From Planctomycetota bacterium (GTDB taxonomy: Bacteria > Planctomycetota > Planctomycetia > Isosphaerales > Isosphaeraceae): a DNA stretch of 64,000 nt. The DNA lies in contig JAQGHR010000060.1 of the NCBI GenBank assembly GCA_028291545.1, positions 1 through 64,000 on the forward strand, given 5' to 3'. A model generated the notes under the pieces. That model was given only the letters and a program-made list of their open reading frames with translations, was not told the origin of the DNA and made no database searches. Position numbers and translations under genes: made by a program. Shown here one piece after another: positions 18,596 to 28,237 of this stretch (the stretch's first letter is position 1; each line of letters opens with the position of its first letter).

Positions 18596-19987
18596 CTAGA
18601 ACCAGATTGACGCCGCTTCCAGCAGCAATCGGCCTCGCGGCGGAGGAAGCAGGGCGCGAAGCTCCTCGGAAGCGGCCATGTCTTGCAGGAACAGCTTCGC
18701 CTCGATCTCCTGAACGAGCGAAGGCCCTCGCACGGTGAGTCCGATCTCTCGATTGTTTCTCAGGCTCAACTCATCGAAGTTCCCCGTGCCGATGTAGGTC
18801 CACATTCCGTCGACCGACATCGCCTTGACGTGCGTCATGGCCGGGTAGACGTAGACCCTCGCCCCACCACGGAGCAGGCGATTGGCGGTGAGCGCCGTAT
18901 ACCGGTTAAAGACGCCCACGTCCCCCCGCATGGTCAGCACGGCCCTCACATCAACTCCTCTCGCCCTGGCGGCGACGAGTTTTTTTACGAGGATCTGATC
19001 GCTGAAATAGCAGTTTTGGATGTAGATATGGTGCCTCGCCGTATCGACGGCGCCGTAGACCGCCTCCTTGAGCGATCGTTCATCGACGTCCGTTCTCACC
19101 ATACGGACCGCCGCATTGGGCGAGGCCGAGTGGGTGGTTTCCGCCTCAGGACACCTCGTTGCCCGACAGCCGCCAAGCTCTTCCCACCGCTCGGAGAAGA
19201 CGGCGGCGTACTGGTGGACGATCTCGCCCTCCGCGAGGAAGGCGAAATTGTGCCACTTGTGAACGGCGGCGGCCGTCAGGATCATCCCTCCGGACCAGGC
19301 GATGCGATCATCGCTGACGACGAGCTTGCGATGGTCGAAGCGGAAGCATGGGTCCGGTGCCTCGATTACGCGGATATTCGATTCCGCCTTCAGTCGGTCC
19401 AGGAAGGTCGGGTGTCCCTGCGGAACGTGTGCGTTGCCCACTCCGCTGACGTATCCGCCACGGTCGATCAGGATGCGGACAAGGACGCCGTCCCTCGCCC
19501 TCGCGATCAGGGCGCCGGCGACCGCTCGGCCGGCATCGTCGTCGTCCCAGCCGAACATCATCAGGTCGATTCGACAACGCGACCCGGCGATCAGGTCCAG
19601 CAAGGCGCCGTATGCAGATTCGCTGCTATAAAGGGGCGACAACCGCGCGGGAGTCTTCGGTCCGCCGGCCTCGGGAGACTGATTTGACGGGAGAATCGAG
19701 CGGAGCGGCACCGATTCGGTGATGCGCACTCCAAGGCGCCTGGCGAATCGATCGGCCCCGTTGCACGTCGAGCCGATCGGATCTCGGACGGTTGCCGCGA
19801 CCGTGGCCCGAAGAGCGTCACCGACGAGCAGCACTTTCTGCTGCCAGGTGACATCCTCCTCGAAGTGAGACCCGGGCGGTTGCACCGCATTGGCGGGGAG
19901 CTCTCGGCGCGGTCGGCCCCCAGCCTGGGCGCTCGCGATGGTTGTCAGGACGAGCCCCGCCCCAAGCCAACGCCGCATTCGGCGCAT
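18596..19987 (-). CDS. Secreted phospholipase D-like protein (cardiolipin synthase type)
   Basis: 463 residues with a signal peptide ([17 protein letters not shown]). Two PLD catalytic motifs are visible: [16 protein letters not shown] (about residues 228-243) and [20 protein letters not shown] (about 382-401), the HxK(x)4D-type signatures that together form one active site. The spacing and GT/SGG/GNFD context resemble bacterial cardiolipin synthases, but the exported N-terminus suggests a periplasmic phosphodiesterase or transphosphatidylase. Sits between tRNA-Arg and a Ser/Thr kinase gene. Confidence 0.82.
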   Translation of the reverse strand: MRRMRRWLGAGLVLTTIASAQAGGRPRRELPANAVQPPGSHFEEDVTWQQKVLLVGDALRATVAATVRDPIGSTCNGADRFARRLGVRITESVPLRSILPSNQSPEAGGPKTPARLSPLYSSESAYGALLDLIAGSRCRIDLMMFGWDDDDAGRAVAGALIARARDGVLVRILIDRGGYVSGVGNAHVPQGHPTFLDRLKAESNIRVIEAPDPCFRFDHRKLVVSDDRIAWSGGMILTAAAVHKWHNFAFLAEGEIVHQYAAVFSERWEELGGCRATRCPEAETTHSASPNAAVRMVRTDVDERSLKEAVYGAVDTARHHIYIQNCYFSDQILVKKLVAARARGVDVRAVLTMRGDVGVFNRYTALTANRLLRGGARVYVYPAMTHVKAMSVDGMWTYIGTGNFDELSLRNNREIGLTVRGPSLVQEIEAKLFLQDMAASEELRALLPPPRGRLLLEAASIWF

Positions 19988-20104
19988 GCCCCACTCCTAC
20001 GGTCATCCTCGCATTCCGCCCCAGTTCATCGTCGTTGGCGGCGGGAGTCATTGAGGATTTCCGGAGGGCCAGAGCACCCGGAACTGGCGAGGTATCAGGT
20101 TGTG

Positions 20105-20135
20105 CGGGACGTGCATTGCGAATGCACACGTCCCG
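20105..20135 (-). terminator. Hairpin after the Ser/Thr kinase gene
   Basis: Arms CGGGACGTGCATT and AATGCAC-A-CGTCCCG pair with one bulged base around a 3-base loop, just past the 3' end of the minus-strand kinase gene. No T-run, so likely but not certain. Confidence 0.4.
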
Positions 20136-20140
20136 TACGA

Positions 20141-21040
20141 TTATTCATCATCCCACGCCTCATCTTCCTCCTCTTCAATCCCGCGCAGGTCGTCCGCCTT
20201 CAGGCCCATCTGTTTGGCAACCGCCTTCAACTGGGCCTCCACCTCGTAGGCGCCGGCCGGGCGGGCGTCGGGGTTCGTCTGGAGGCAGGCCATGATCGCA
20301 TCGTTCAGGACGGCGGGGATCTTGGGGTCGAGCTTGATCGGGGCGCGAACCTTGCCCCGGTGCCCCAGGCCGTTGTCCTCGGGACCGCCGGGAATTCCGG
20401 AGATGTTGGCGTGGTGGCCCGTGAACATTTTGTACATCGTCGCGCCGAGGTTGAAGATGTCCGTCTTGTCGTTGACCACCTTGTCCTTGGCCTGCTCCGG
20501 GGCCATGTACTGGGGCGTCCCTTGCACGCGGGATTTGTCCTGACCCTTGATCCAGGCGGTGCCGAAGTCGATGACCTTCACGTCGCCGGCCTTGGAGAGC
20601 ATGATGTTGCCGGGCTTCAGGTCGCCGTGATAAACGCCTCGCCGGTGCATATGCCCCAGAGCGGAGGCGACGTGGCAGAACATCAACACGAGTTGGGGAC
20701 GCTCGGGCATTTCCAACTCGTCCAGCGCGCGACCGTCGATGAATTCCAGCAATAGCTCGACCTTCGCGACCTTGAACCAGGCTTTCTTCACGCGATGATC
20801 GAAGATCTTCATGATATTCGGGTGATTCAGCTTCGGCCCGACGGCCGCTTCCTGGAGAGCCTGCGCCAGGTAGATTTCGTCGTCCGCACTCTGCCGTTGA
20901 ACGACCTTGAGTGCATAGTAGCCGCCCTTCTTCGTATCGTTAATCTGGAAGACACGGCTGCCGGCTCCCGTGCCTATCGGTTTGACGATTCGAAACTGCA
21001 TTTCCGAGAGCTTGAGTGATGATGCGGAGGCTTGCGACAT
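20141..21040 (-). CDS. Serine/threonine protein kinase
   Basis: 299 residues, single kinase domain with little else. Glycine loop around PIGTGAGSRVF, ATP-binding Lys in YYALKVVQR (about residue 45), catalytic loop YHGDLKPGNIML (HGD instead of HRD, so a non-RD-type variant), DFGTAW metal motif, and MAPEQAKDKVV activation end. The acidic C-terminus ends in a Glu/Asp run. No membrane segment. The HGD variation keeps the catalytic Asp, so activity is expected. Targets unknown. Confidence 0.83.
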   Translation of the reverse strand: MSQASASSLKLSEMQFRIVKPIGTGAGSRVFQINDTKKGGYYALKVVQRQSADDEIYLAQALQEAAVGPKLNHPNIMKIFDHRVKKAWFKVAKVELLLEFIDGRALDELEMPERPQLVLMFCHVASALGHMHRRGVYHGDLKPGNIMLSKAGDVKVIDFGTAWIKGQDKSRVQGTPQYMAPEQAKDKVVNDKTDIFNLGATMYKMFTGHHANISGIPGGPEDNGLGHRGKVRAPIKLDPKIPAVLNDAIMACLQTNPDARPAGAYEVEAQLKAVAKQMGLKADDLRGIEEEEDEAWDDE

Positions 21041-21384
21041 GCCGGTCCTCGGCTGCCGGGATCAAGTCGCCGACCCCGGCGGGTTGAGGTGATGGGTCGA
21101 GCGTCTCACGGGGTGGGCGACGGCCCGGTGAGGAATAAAATTGCAATCCGAGAGGCCGTGAATCCGCCCGCGATTGCATGTTAGTGAGGGTACTCATTTG
21201 CGACGCGCGAATCAATCCTGCAACGCGGTCGTCCGTGTTATCCGGTGGGTCCGCCGGAACGGGATGGAAAGCGGACAGGTGCAATGGGACGGTCGGGTTC
21301 GTATAACGGAGACGGAAGAACCCGGCGCGAGCGTTGCGCCGGCGTCTCACGATCGTTAAATTCGTTTGCGGACCTCACCCAACG

Positions 21385-21867
21385 ATGGCGGATTCGATCG
21401 ACAGCCTGGCGGCGGCACTGGGACGGATGCCGAGCGGGATCTTTGTCCTCACGACCGGCCTGAATGGCCGCTCCAGCGGGATGCTGGCAAGCTGGGTCCA
21501 GCAAGCGGGTTTCGAGCCACCCATGATCACCGTGGCCGTTCGCCGTGACCGCTACATTGCCGAGTGGATCGCCGAATCCGGCAGCTTCACGCTGAATCAG
21601 GTCGGAGCGGGCAACAAGCCCCTCCTCAAGCACTTCGGCCGAGGGTTCGGTCCGGACGAGCCTGCCTTCACCGGCGTGGCCATCCGCGAAGATCGTCCCG
21701 ACGGCCCGATCCTCGCCGATGCCATCGCCTATCTCCACGCTGTTGTGAAGGGTTCGATCGACTCGGGGGACCACCGCATCTTCCTCGCCGAGGTGACCCA
21801 GGGCGCGAGGCTCGATCCCGACGCCGACCCGATGGTGCATATTCGCAAGAGCGGGCTGCATTACTGA
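21385..21867 (+). CDS. Flavin reductase-like (FMN-binding) protein
   Basis: 160 residues. ALGRMPSGIFVLTTG at the N-terminus, RSSGMLASWVQQ and PPMITVAVRRDRY followed by GSFTLNQVGAG are the standard blocks of the flavin reductase-like domain that binds FMN in a split barrel. The start is placed at the ATG at 21385, immediately before the first conserved block. Probable NAD(P)H-flavin oxidoreductase or flavoprotein; the partner is not adjacent. Confidence 0.8.
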   Translation: MADSIDSLAAALGRMPSGIFVLTTGLNGRSSGMLASWVQQAGFEPPMITVAVRRDRYIAEWIAESGSFTLNQVGAGNKPLLKHFGRGFGPDEPAFTGVAIREDRPDGPILADAIAYLHAVVKGSIDSGDHRIFLAEVTQGARLDPDADPMVHIRKSGLHY

Positions 21868-21983
21868 GAGACGTCTCGAATCGCCATCGGGGCCAGGGGC
21901 GTGAGGCTCGCATCGGGAGTCGCCGCTCGGATAGACTTGAGACGGTCTGCATGGGAAGGTCGCGAACCCGGACGAGGCCCTTC

Positions 21984-22580
21984 ATGACGACGCCTGAGGG
22001 CGGCTCCGTCACACGACTGATCCACGAATTCCGTGGCGGAGACGCCTCCGCGTTCGAGGCGCTCTGGCGGCGCTATTTCGATCGCCTGGTCGCCATGGCG
22101 ACCAAGCTGGCCTCCTCGGTGGGTGAGGACGCGGCGCTCTCGGCGTTCCACAGCTTCCACCGCCGGGCCAGGAGGGGGGACTTCCCGAACCTGGACGATC
22201 GGGATGACCTCTGGGTCCAGCTCATGACGCTGACCCGGCAGAAGGTCATCGACTCACGTCGCCGGGATCATGCCCTGAAACGAGGCGGAGGCGTCAAGAT
22301 CCTGCGCGAATCCGAGTTGCCCGGGGCGAGCGACGGGGCCGAGCCGGGGTTCGCTGAGATTGTGGGTCGCGAGCCCGATCCGGCATTTGCCGCGATCATG
22401 ACCGAGCAGTGCCGGCGGCTCCTGGATGGCCTCGGTGACGAGACCTTGCGGGAGATCGCTCTCTTGAAGATGGGCCTGAACACGCATCAGGAGATCGCGG
22501 AGAAGTTCGGCCGGTCGCTGTCGTGGGTCAATCGCAAGCTCGACCTGATCCGGACGATCTGGGAGGGAGCCACGCCGTGA
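21984..22580 (+). CDS. ECF-type RNA polymerase sigma factor
   Basis: 198 residues. Region 2 (DASAFEALWRRYFDRLVAMA and LWVQLMTLTRQKVIDSRRRD) and region 4 (LGDETLREIALLKMGLNTHQEIAEKFGRSLSWVNRKLDLIR, shown in parts) are recognisable; the helix-turn-helix is near residues 165-190. The stop TGA overlaps the GTG start of the kinase gene that follows by 4 bases. ECF sigma factors encoded next to Ser/Thr kinases are a known planctomycete arrangement in which the kinase is thought to control the sigma factor. Confidence 0.83.
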   Translation: MTTPEGGSVTRLIHEFRGGDASAFEALWRRYFDRLVAMATKLASSVGEDAALSAFHSFHRRARRGDFPNLDDRDDLWVQLMTLTRQKVIDSRRRDHALKRGGGVKILRESELPGASDGAEPGFAEIVGREPDPAFAAIMTEQCRRLLDGLGDETLREIALLKMGLNTHQEIAEKFGRSLSWVNRKLDLIRTIWEGATP

Positions 22581-25180
22581 GCGTTGATCTTCGCTCCTCG
22601 ACGGTCGCCGCGACCGTCGCGTGGCAATGGAAAAGCCGCGTCGACGACGTGTGCGAGCGCTTCGAGGACGCCTGGCGCAACGGAGAGGACCCGAAGCTCG
22701 AAGCGTACCTGAACGACCCAGCAGTCTCCCCGGCCCGACGCGCGGCCTTGCTCTCGGAGCTTCTGAAGCTCGAACGTGAGTTGAGGCAGAATCGAGGCGA
22801 AACTCCGGTCGCGGCCGAATACATCGCGAGGTTCCCCTCGTATGCGGTGGTCGTCCGCTCGATCTTCGGCGAGGACCGCGTCGGCGACTACGACCTGATC
22901 GCCGCGATCGGCGAGGGTGGCATGGGCGTGGTCTATCATGCCCGGCACCGGAAGATCGGGCGCGAGGTGGCCCTCAAGATGATCCGGCCTCACTTCCTGG
23001 ACGACGCCTCGGCCATCGAGCGGTTCCGGCTGGAGGCCCAGCTCGCCGCTCGCCTGGAGCACGAGCATATCGTCACGGTCTACGAGGCCGGGCAGGCCGA
23101 CGGGCACCATTACTATGCGATGAGGTACATCGTCGGACAGAGTCTTTCCGAGGTGATCGGCAAGAAGCCGATGGACGAATACCGCGCCGCGGGCTACCTG
23201 GAGCAAGTGGCGCGAGCCGTCGACTTCGCCCATACCCATGACGTCCTGCATCGCGACCTCAAGCCACGCAATATCCTGATCGATGCCCGCGACCGCGCCG
23301 TCGTGACGGACTTCGGGCTGGCGAAGATCCTCAGCCTGGGGACCGGGGCGACCCGCTCCGATGATCGCCTCGGAACTCCACCCTACATGTCCCCGGAACA
23401 GGTCCGCGACCCGTCGCGAGCCGGGGTGGCGAGCGACGTGTATAGCCTGGGAGCCAGCCTCTACGAGGCTCTCACCGGTCGCGCGCCCTTCCTGGCCGAG
23501 AACCCGCTGGAGATCTATCGGCAGATCCTCGACGTCGAGCCGTTGTCGCCGAGAAGCATGAACAAGCGGTGCGGTCGCGACCTGGAGACCATCTGCCTGA
23601 AGTGCCTGGAGAAGGACCCCGGGCGCAGATACGCGTCGGCCCTGCAACTGGCCGACGATCTCGGTCGATTCCGGGCGCGCGTGCCGATTCTCGCCCGTCG
23701 CGTCGGGCCGGTGGAGAGGCTTCGGAAGCTCACGCGACGGCATCCGACCGCGGCGGCGCTGGTTGCCGTCACGGCGGTCGCCGCCTTGGCGATCGCGGGG
23801 GTTGTCCAGTCGCGCCGCTCGAAGGCCATCGTGGGACAGAGCGAGGCGAGAGCGAGGGCTGCCATCGACCTGATCTTTCAGTTCGGCGAAACCCGGCTCA
23901 ACGACCGGCCCGATCTTCAGAAGGAACTGCTGGAGAACCTCCTTCGCTATTACGAGGGATTCCTGACCCAGAGGGGCGACGATCCGGAGCTGGCCGACGA
24001 TATCGCGGCGACCTTCACCCGGGTGGCGCAGCTCAACGATGCGCTCGGTTTTCGTCCGGCCGCTTTGAAGGCGCACCAGCATGCGTTGGAACTGCACCGC
24101 CGTCTCGTCGATCGTTATCCCGAGGATCGTCAGCGACGGTCCAAGCTGGCCGGAACCCTCCACGATCTGGGCGTCCTCCATCGTGAGATCGGCCATCGCG
24201 ACAGCGCGATCGTGGCGTACCAGGAGGCGCTCGCAATCCGCGAGGCGCTGGTCGAGTCCGACCGATCCTGCCGCGCATTCCTCCACGACGACCCGCCTCC
24301 GGTCCTCTCCCACCGAGACCGCGCGTTGATTGGCGACCTGGCGCGAAGTCATGGCTACATCGGCGACTGGGAGCGTGAAGGCGGCCGTCGCGACGAGGCG
24401 GCGCGGTCGTATGAGAAGGCGCACACGCTGCGGGCCAAGCTCGCCGCGAACGACCCGGCCGACTTGCTGGCGAAGTATCAGCTCGCGAGGAGCGAGAACA
24501 ACGCCGGGATCTTCCACCGCGAAGGGAACCGGCCGAATGACGCGAACGCCTCGCACAGCCGTGCCGCGGAATTGCAACAGGAGCTGGTCGCAGTGGGGCC
24601 GGTCGAGGCCAAGGCGCGACTTGCCGCGACCTTCCTCGCCTCCGGGCGCCTGCCCGACGTCGAATATGACGACTTTCGCTCCGATCAGGCCGCGTCGCAG
24701 AATTACCTGGGCGTGCTGCTGGCCTCCTCGGGATTGTATGACGAAGCGCTCGGCATGCACGTGGCGGCCGCCGAGAAGTACGACGCCCTGGCGAGCGAGC
24801 ACCCCGGGCTCACGCGCTGGGACGCCGACCGCGCGTGGACGGCCACCTATCTCGGCGAATTGCGCAATTCGACCGACGACCTGGAGGTGGGCCGCGTTCT
24901 GTTCGAAAAGCTGCTCGCCGCCGATCCCTCGGTGACCCTCCTCCGCGCCGGCATGGCCCGGAATGAATATGCGAGGGGGGTCGTGGCCGAAGGGCTCGGT
25001 CGCGAGGCCGAGGCCGATGCGCTCTGGGAACTGGCGCGAACGCGTCGAGCCGAGGCCCGAGTCGTCTGGGAATCGGCTCGCAAGGTCCAGGAACAACTCC
25101 TCACCGAGCAGCCGCGAAACTTCGATTTTCGGCTGGACCTCGAACGGACTCGCGCGGCGTTGGCGGCGATCAAGCCGTGA
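22577..25180 (+). CDS. Membrane Ser/Thr protein kinase with TPR region
   Basis: 867 residues. Kinase domain (about residues 95-360): IGEGGMGVVYHAR glycine loop, Lys in VALKMIRP, HRDLKPRNILI catalytic loop, DFGLAKI, GTPPYMSPEQ. A membrane helix near residues 390-412 (AALVAVTAVAALAIAGVV) follows, then a long helical TPR-like region to the end with repeats such as AAGYLE, NNAGIF and DEALGMHVAAAEKYDAL. The start is the GTG overlapping the sigma factor stop. The layout puts kinase inside and TPRs outside or in the periplasm, a sensor-like architecture. Probably regulates the sigma factor encoded just upstream; signal unknown. Confidence 0.85.
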   Translation: MSVDLRSSTVAATVAWQWKSRVDDVCERFEDAWRNGEDPKLEAYLNDPAVSPARRAALLSELLKLERELRQNRGETPVAAEYIARFPSYAVVVRSIFGEDRVGDYDLIAAIGEGGMGVVYHARHRKIGREVALKMIRPHFLDDASAIERFRLEAQLAARLEHEHIVTVYEAGQADGHHYYAMRYIVGQSLSEVIGKKPMDEYRAAGYLEQVARAVDFAHTHDVLHRDLKPRNILIDARDRAVVTDFGLAKILSLGTGATRSDDRLGTPPYMSPEQVRDPSRAGVASDVYSLGASLYEALTGRAPFLAENPLEIYRQILDVEPLSPRSMNKRCGRDLETICLKCLEKDPGRRYASALQLADDLGRFRARVPILARRVGPVERLRKLTRRHPTAAALVAVTAVAALAIAGVVQSRRSKAIVGQSEARARAAIDLIFQFGETRLNDRPDLQKELLENLLRYYEGFLTQRGDDPELADDIAATFTRVAQLNDALGFRPAALKAHQHALELHRRLVDRYPEDRQRRSKLAGTLHDLGVLHREIGHRDSAIVAYQEALAIREALVESDRSCRAFLHDDPPPVLSHRDRALIGDLARSHGYIGDWEREGGRRDEAARSYEKAHTLRAKLAANDPADLLAKYQLARSENNAGIFHREGNRPNDANASHSRAAELQQELVAVGPVEAKARLAATFLASGRLPDVEYDDFRSDQAASQNYLGVLLASSGLYDEALGMHVAAAEKYDALASEHPGLTRWDADRAWTATYLGELRNSTDDLEVGRVLFEKLLAADPSVTLLRAGMARNEYARGVVAEGLGREAEADALWELARTRRAEARVVWESARKVQEQLLTEQPRNFDFRLDLERTRAALAAIKP

Positions 25181-25280
25181 ACAGGCCGCGATCCTCGGCC
25201 GTCGGTGCCGGGATCGGCCCGGCACACGTCACAGCGGATTTGGATGCAATCTGGCGCCGGTGAAGGACTCCGGGACGCAT

Positions 25281-25313
25281 CCAATGATCAGTGATTGGTG
25301 TTGAGTTTTTTTT
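25281..25313 (+). terminator. Hairpin with T-run after the kinase gene
   Basis: CCAAT...ATTGG inverted repeat followed by a run of eight or more T at 25305-25313, about 100 bases after the kinase stop codon. The stem is short, but the T-run is unusual in this GC-rich region. Confidence 0.4.
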
Positions 25314-25446
25314 CTCACCCTTGCTCCGGGTTGAGGTTGGTGGTAAATGTAGAGGCTAGAGGGGCTTTCTTCGGGCCTCCGTTCTCCCCGGTGGTGAGGC
25401 GGCTCCTCCGAGCATCCTAGGGCCAGCGATGGCCCAGGAGCGTTGC

Positions 25447-25695
25447 ATGACTCCCCCTGATTCGAGGTTGGGCGACCTCTCCCCCCGCGCCCACTCGTTG
25501 TCACCCGCGCACGGCGATCAAAGTCGGATCGTCGTGGATGCAACTGCCGAGCAAGGCGGTTCGAGCCCGGATGCTTTCGCCGACGCTGGCGAGGTCGAGG
25601 ATTCGCTGCGCACCCGGCTGTTTCAGTCCGGCCGGGCCGAATGCGACGAAGAGTCGCTCGATGCCGACGACGACCTCTGGCTAGAGATACCCTGA
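25447..25695 (+). CDS. Small acidic hypothetical protein
   Basis: 82 residues, many Asp, Glu and Ser, ending DDDLWLEIP. CAGGAG sits 7 bases before the ATG at 25447, which is better placed than the ATG at 25429. No family recognised. The upstream leader (25314-25446) is GC-rich and could fold, but I see no known riboswitch in it. Confidence 0.4.
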   Translation: MTPPDSRLGDLSPRAHSLSPAHGDQSRIVVDATAEQGGSSPDAFADAGEVEDSLRTRLFQSGRAECDEESLDADDDLWLEIP

Positions 25696-25936
25696 TCGCC
25701 TGATCGACCGCGTGGTGTTGCGCCATCATGGGCGCGAGTCATCCGGTCGGTCGCACCGAGGGTGCACCCTCGCGTCCCCCTCACGGGCTGTGACGCCTCG
25801 GGTTCGCACCATCCGGCCCCGTCGTCCGCCACGCGCCTCGGCTCCCCCCACCTCGGTCGCGTTGTCTGGCCAGTTTGGAGTACCAGCTCATGGATACGAT
25901 TTCTCTCGACGCGCCGTCCCACGCAGGAGCCCCGTC

Positions 25937-28024
25937 ATGCAACCGAGCCTCAACTCGCCCGGCGAGAAGCCGCAGAACGGCCTCGCCGGGCTGAAGCACT
26001 GGCGGAGCGATATCGTTTCCGGCCTTCTCGTCTCTCTGATCTCCTTGCCGTTCTCGCTGGGGATCGCCATCGCCTCCGGCGCCCCGCCGATCGCGGGACT
26101 GATCTCGGCGATCATCGCCGGCTTACTCCTGCCCTTCCTGGGCGGATCCTACGTCACGATCAGCGGACCGGCGGCGGGACTTGCTCCGGTGCTACTCGCC
26201 TCGATGCTCACCCTGGGCCATTACGGGTCGGGCGTGGGACAGGATGCGGCGAAGGCGGCGGGGTATCCGCTCCTCCTGGCCGTGATCTGCATGGTCGGGA
26301 TCGCCCAGATCCTGCTCTGCCAGTTCCGGGCCGCCCGCTTCAGTGCGGTCTTCCCGGCGGCCGTGGTCGAGGGGATGCTCGCCTCGATCGGGCTCCTGAT
26401 CATCGCCAAGCAGATGCCCCACCTGCTGGGCGTCAAGTTCGAGGCACACGAGTTCTGGGAGTACGTTCGAGAAACGCCGCATAAGTTCTGGGAACGCGAC
26501 CCGAAGGTCTTCGGGCTCGGCCTCTTCTGCCTCGCATTCATCTTCACGCTCTCCTCCTTCAAGGCGAAGTGGCTGAAGATGGTCCCGGCCCCCGTGGTGA
26601 TGGTGACGGTCGGGACGATCATTGGCCTGTTCCTCCATCTGACTCCCTCGAAGCATCTGATCCAGATCCCCGAGCACCCGTTCAAGCACGGGATCGTCAC
26701 GCCCGATTTCAAGGGCCTGTTCGCCGACCATTCTCTCTTGTGGTCGGTCGTCGGGATCGTGCTGACGCTGACGATGATCGACGGCGTCGAGTCTCTGGCC
26801 ACGGCCTCGGCGGTCGATAAGATCGACCCGTATCACCGCAAGTCCGACCCGAATCGGACGCTGCTGGCGATGGGCATCTCGAACATCTGCTCCAGCATCG
26901 CGGGCGGCCTCACGATCATCCCCGGCGGTGTGAAGAGCAAGGCGAACATCGAGGGTGGCGGGAAGACCCTCTGGGCGAACTTCTACAACGCGATCTTTTT
27001 GCTAACCTACCTGCTCGTGGCGCGGAATTACATCAACCTGATCCCCTACGCGGCCCTGGCGGCCATGCTGATCCACACGGGGTGGAAGCTCTGCCGGCCC
27101 GCGGTCTGGAGACACGTCGCGCACATCGGGCGCGAGCAGATCGCGCTGTTTGCCATGACGGTGCTCGTGACGCTTTCGACCGACCTTCTGTGGGGCATCA
27201 TCTTCGGGATCGTGGCCAAGCTGGTGATGGCCTCGATTTTCGCCGCGCCGGGATTCCTGGCGGTCGTCGGTCGCCAGCGCTCCTTTGGCCGCCTGGCACT
27301 GTCCACGATCGGGAACTTTCCCGAGCTGTTCCGCGACCCGGTGACGCGTCGCGAGACGGCCGATGGGGCCTATCACCTCTATTTCGGGCGACCGCTGGTC
27401 TGCTTTAACTCGATGCATCTGAACGACGAGCTGGCGGTGATCCCCCGGGAAACCAGTTCCGTCGTGCTGCACATGACCGATCGCGTGACGCTGATCGACC
27501 ACACGTCGTGCGACACGTTGATCCACTTCGCCGAGGAGTTCGAGCGAAGTGGCCGAGGCGTGGTCAAGATCCTCGGCCTCGATCGGATGCGTTCCCGATC
27601 CCACTACCCGGCGGCCATGCGATTGGGCCCTCCGGCACCCCTGACCGAGCGGTCGGGAGCCGTCGCCGACCTGGCCACGTTGAGCCTCGGACACCTGCAT
27701 CCGGAGGCGGCGACTCCCGACGCAGCCCTCGCCAAGATGAGCCTGATGCCCGGTGATGAGGCCAGTTCGAACACCGTTGAGCACCCGTTCACCGCGGGGA
27801 TGATGCGAACGGCCTCCTCGATTACTCACGCGCTCATGACCGCCGACGACTCCCCAAGAGGTATGCACCACGGGGACGGCCTGTCCCAGTCGAGCCTTAC
27901 GCGCCGCGAGCGAGACCCACGGGATCCGACCGGCGACCTGGGGAGCATGAGCCTCTCTCGCGATCACGACCCCGATCGTCGTCCGGACGGCAACGTCCGG
28001 CAGGACGGACTGCGCTGGTTGTAA
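25937..28024 (+). CDS. SulP-family anion transporter
   Basis: 695 residues. The membrane part (about residues 20-440) has the SulP start (DIVSGLLVSLISLPFSLGIAIASGAPP in pieces), GSYVTISGPAAGLAPVL, and TMIDGVESLATASAVDKIDP, all typical of SulP sulfate/bicarbonate carriers. The soluble C-terminal region (from about residue 470) resembles a STAS domain around HMTDRVTLIDHTSCDTLIHF and then has a long polar tail. The ATG at 25937 directly precedes the conserved N-terminal block. Substrate could be bicarbonate or sulfate; no carbonic anhydrase is adjacent. Confidence 0.83.
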   Translation: MQPSLNSPGEKPQNGLAGLKHWRSDIVSGLLVSLISLPFSLGIAIASGAPPIAGLISAIIAGLLLPFLGGSYVTISGPAAGLAPVLLASMLTLGHYGSGVGQDAAKAAGYPLLLAVICMVGIAQILLCQFRAARFSAVFPAAVVEGMLASIGLLIIAKQMPHLLGVKFEAHEFWEYVRETPHKFWERDPKVFGLGLFCLAFIFTLSSFKAKWLKMVPAPVVMVTVGTIIGLFLHLTPSKHLIQIPEHPFKHGIVTPDFKGLFADHSLLWSVVGIVLTLTMIDGVESLATASAVDKIDPYHRKSDPNRTLLAMGISNICSSIAGGLTIIPGGVKSKANIEGGGKTLWANFYNAIFLLTYLLVARNYINLIPYAALAAMLIHTGWKLCRPAVWRHVAHIGREQIALFAMTVLVTLSTDLLWGIIFGIVAKLVMASIFAAPGFLAVVGRQRSFGRLALSTIGNFPELFRDPVTRRETADGAYHLYFGRPLVCFNSMHLNDELAVIPRETSSVVLHMTDRVTLIDHTSCDTLIHFAEEFERSGRGVVKILGLDRMRSRSHYPAAMRLGPPAPLTERSGAVADLATLSLGHLHPEAATPDAALAKMSLMPGDEASSNTVEHPFTAGMMRTASSITHALMTADDSPRGMHHGDGLSQSSLTRRERDPRDPTGDLGSMSLSRDHDPDRRPDGNVRQDGLRWL

Positions 28025-28054
28025 CCCCTCGAATCGTCGCGGGTAATGACAACG

Positions 28055-28099
28055 AAGGCCGATGGTCGCCCCGGGGAAAGCCCGGGGTCATCGGCCTTT
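28055..28099 (+). terminator. Strong hairpin terminator after the SulP gene
   Basis: Outer arms AAGGCCGATG and CATCGGCCTTT and inner arms CCCCGGG/GCCCGGGG pair to a long stem, followed by TTTC. About 30 bases after the stop codon. Confidence 0.7.
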
Positions 28100-28125
28100 C
28101 CCGTCTTCTCTCAGCGACTCTCCGA

Positions 28126-28215
28126 ATTCGAGATTCGAGATTCGAGAAGACCGATCCACCAAAATTCCCGCGGCATTCCCCGACCGAGGCTCGCAACTCC
28201 CGAATCTCGAATCTC
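28126..28215. repeat. ATTCGAG triplet repeat forming an inverted repeat
   Basis: Three tandem copies of ATTCGAG at 28126-28146. Within them, 28130-28144 is the exact reverse complement of 28201-28215 (15 bp), with 56 bases between. It lies between convergent SulP and comM genes and may act as a terminator for the minus-strand gene or be a REP-like element. Confidence 0.6.
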
Positions 28216-28237
28216 CTACGGCCCCGGAGTTAGCGTC

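Noticed and set aside
22487-25225. 912-codon open frame opposite the TPR kinase
   Set aside because: Kinase motifs on the plus strand are complete; the minus frame is composition-driven.
25696-25936. Riboswitch before the SulP gene
   Set aside because: The leader is GC-rich and could fold, but I could not match it to a known riboswitch.
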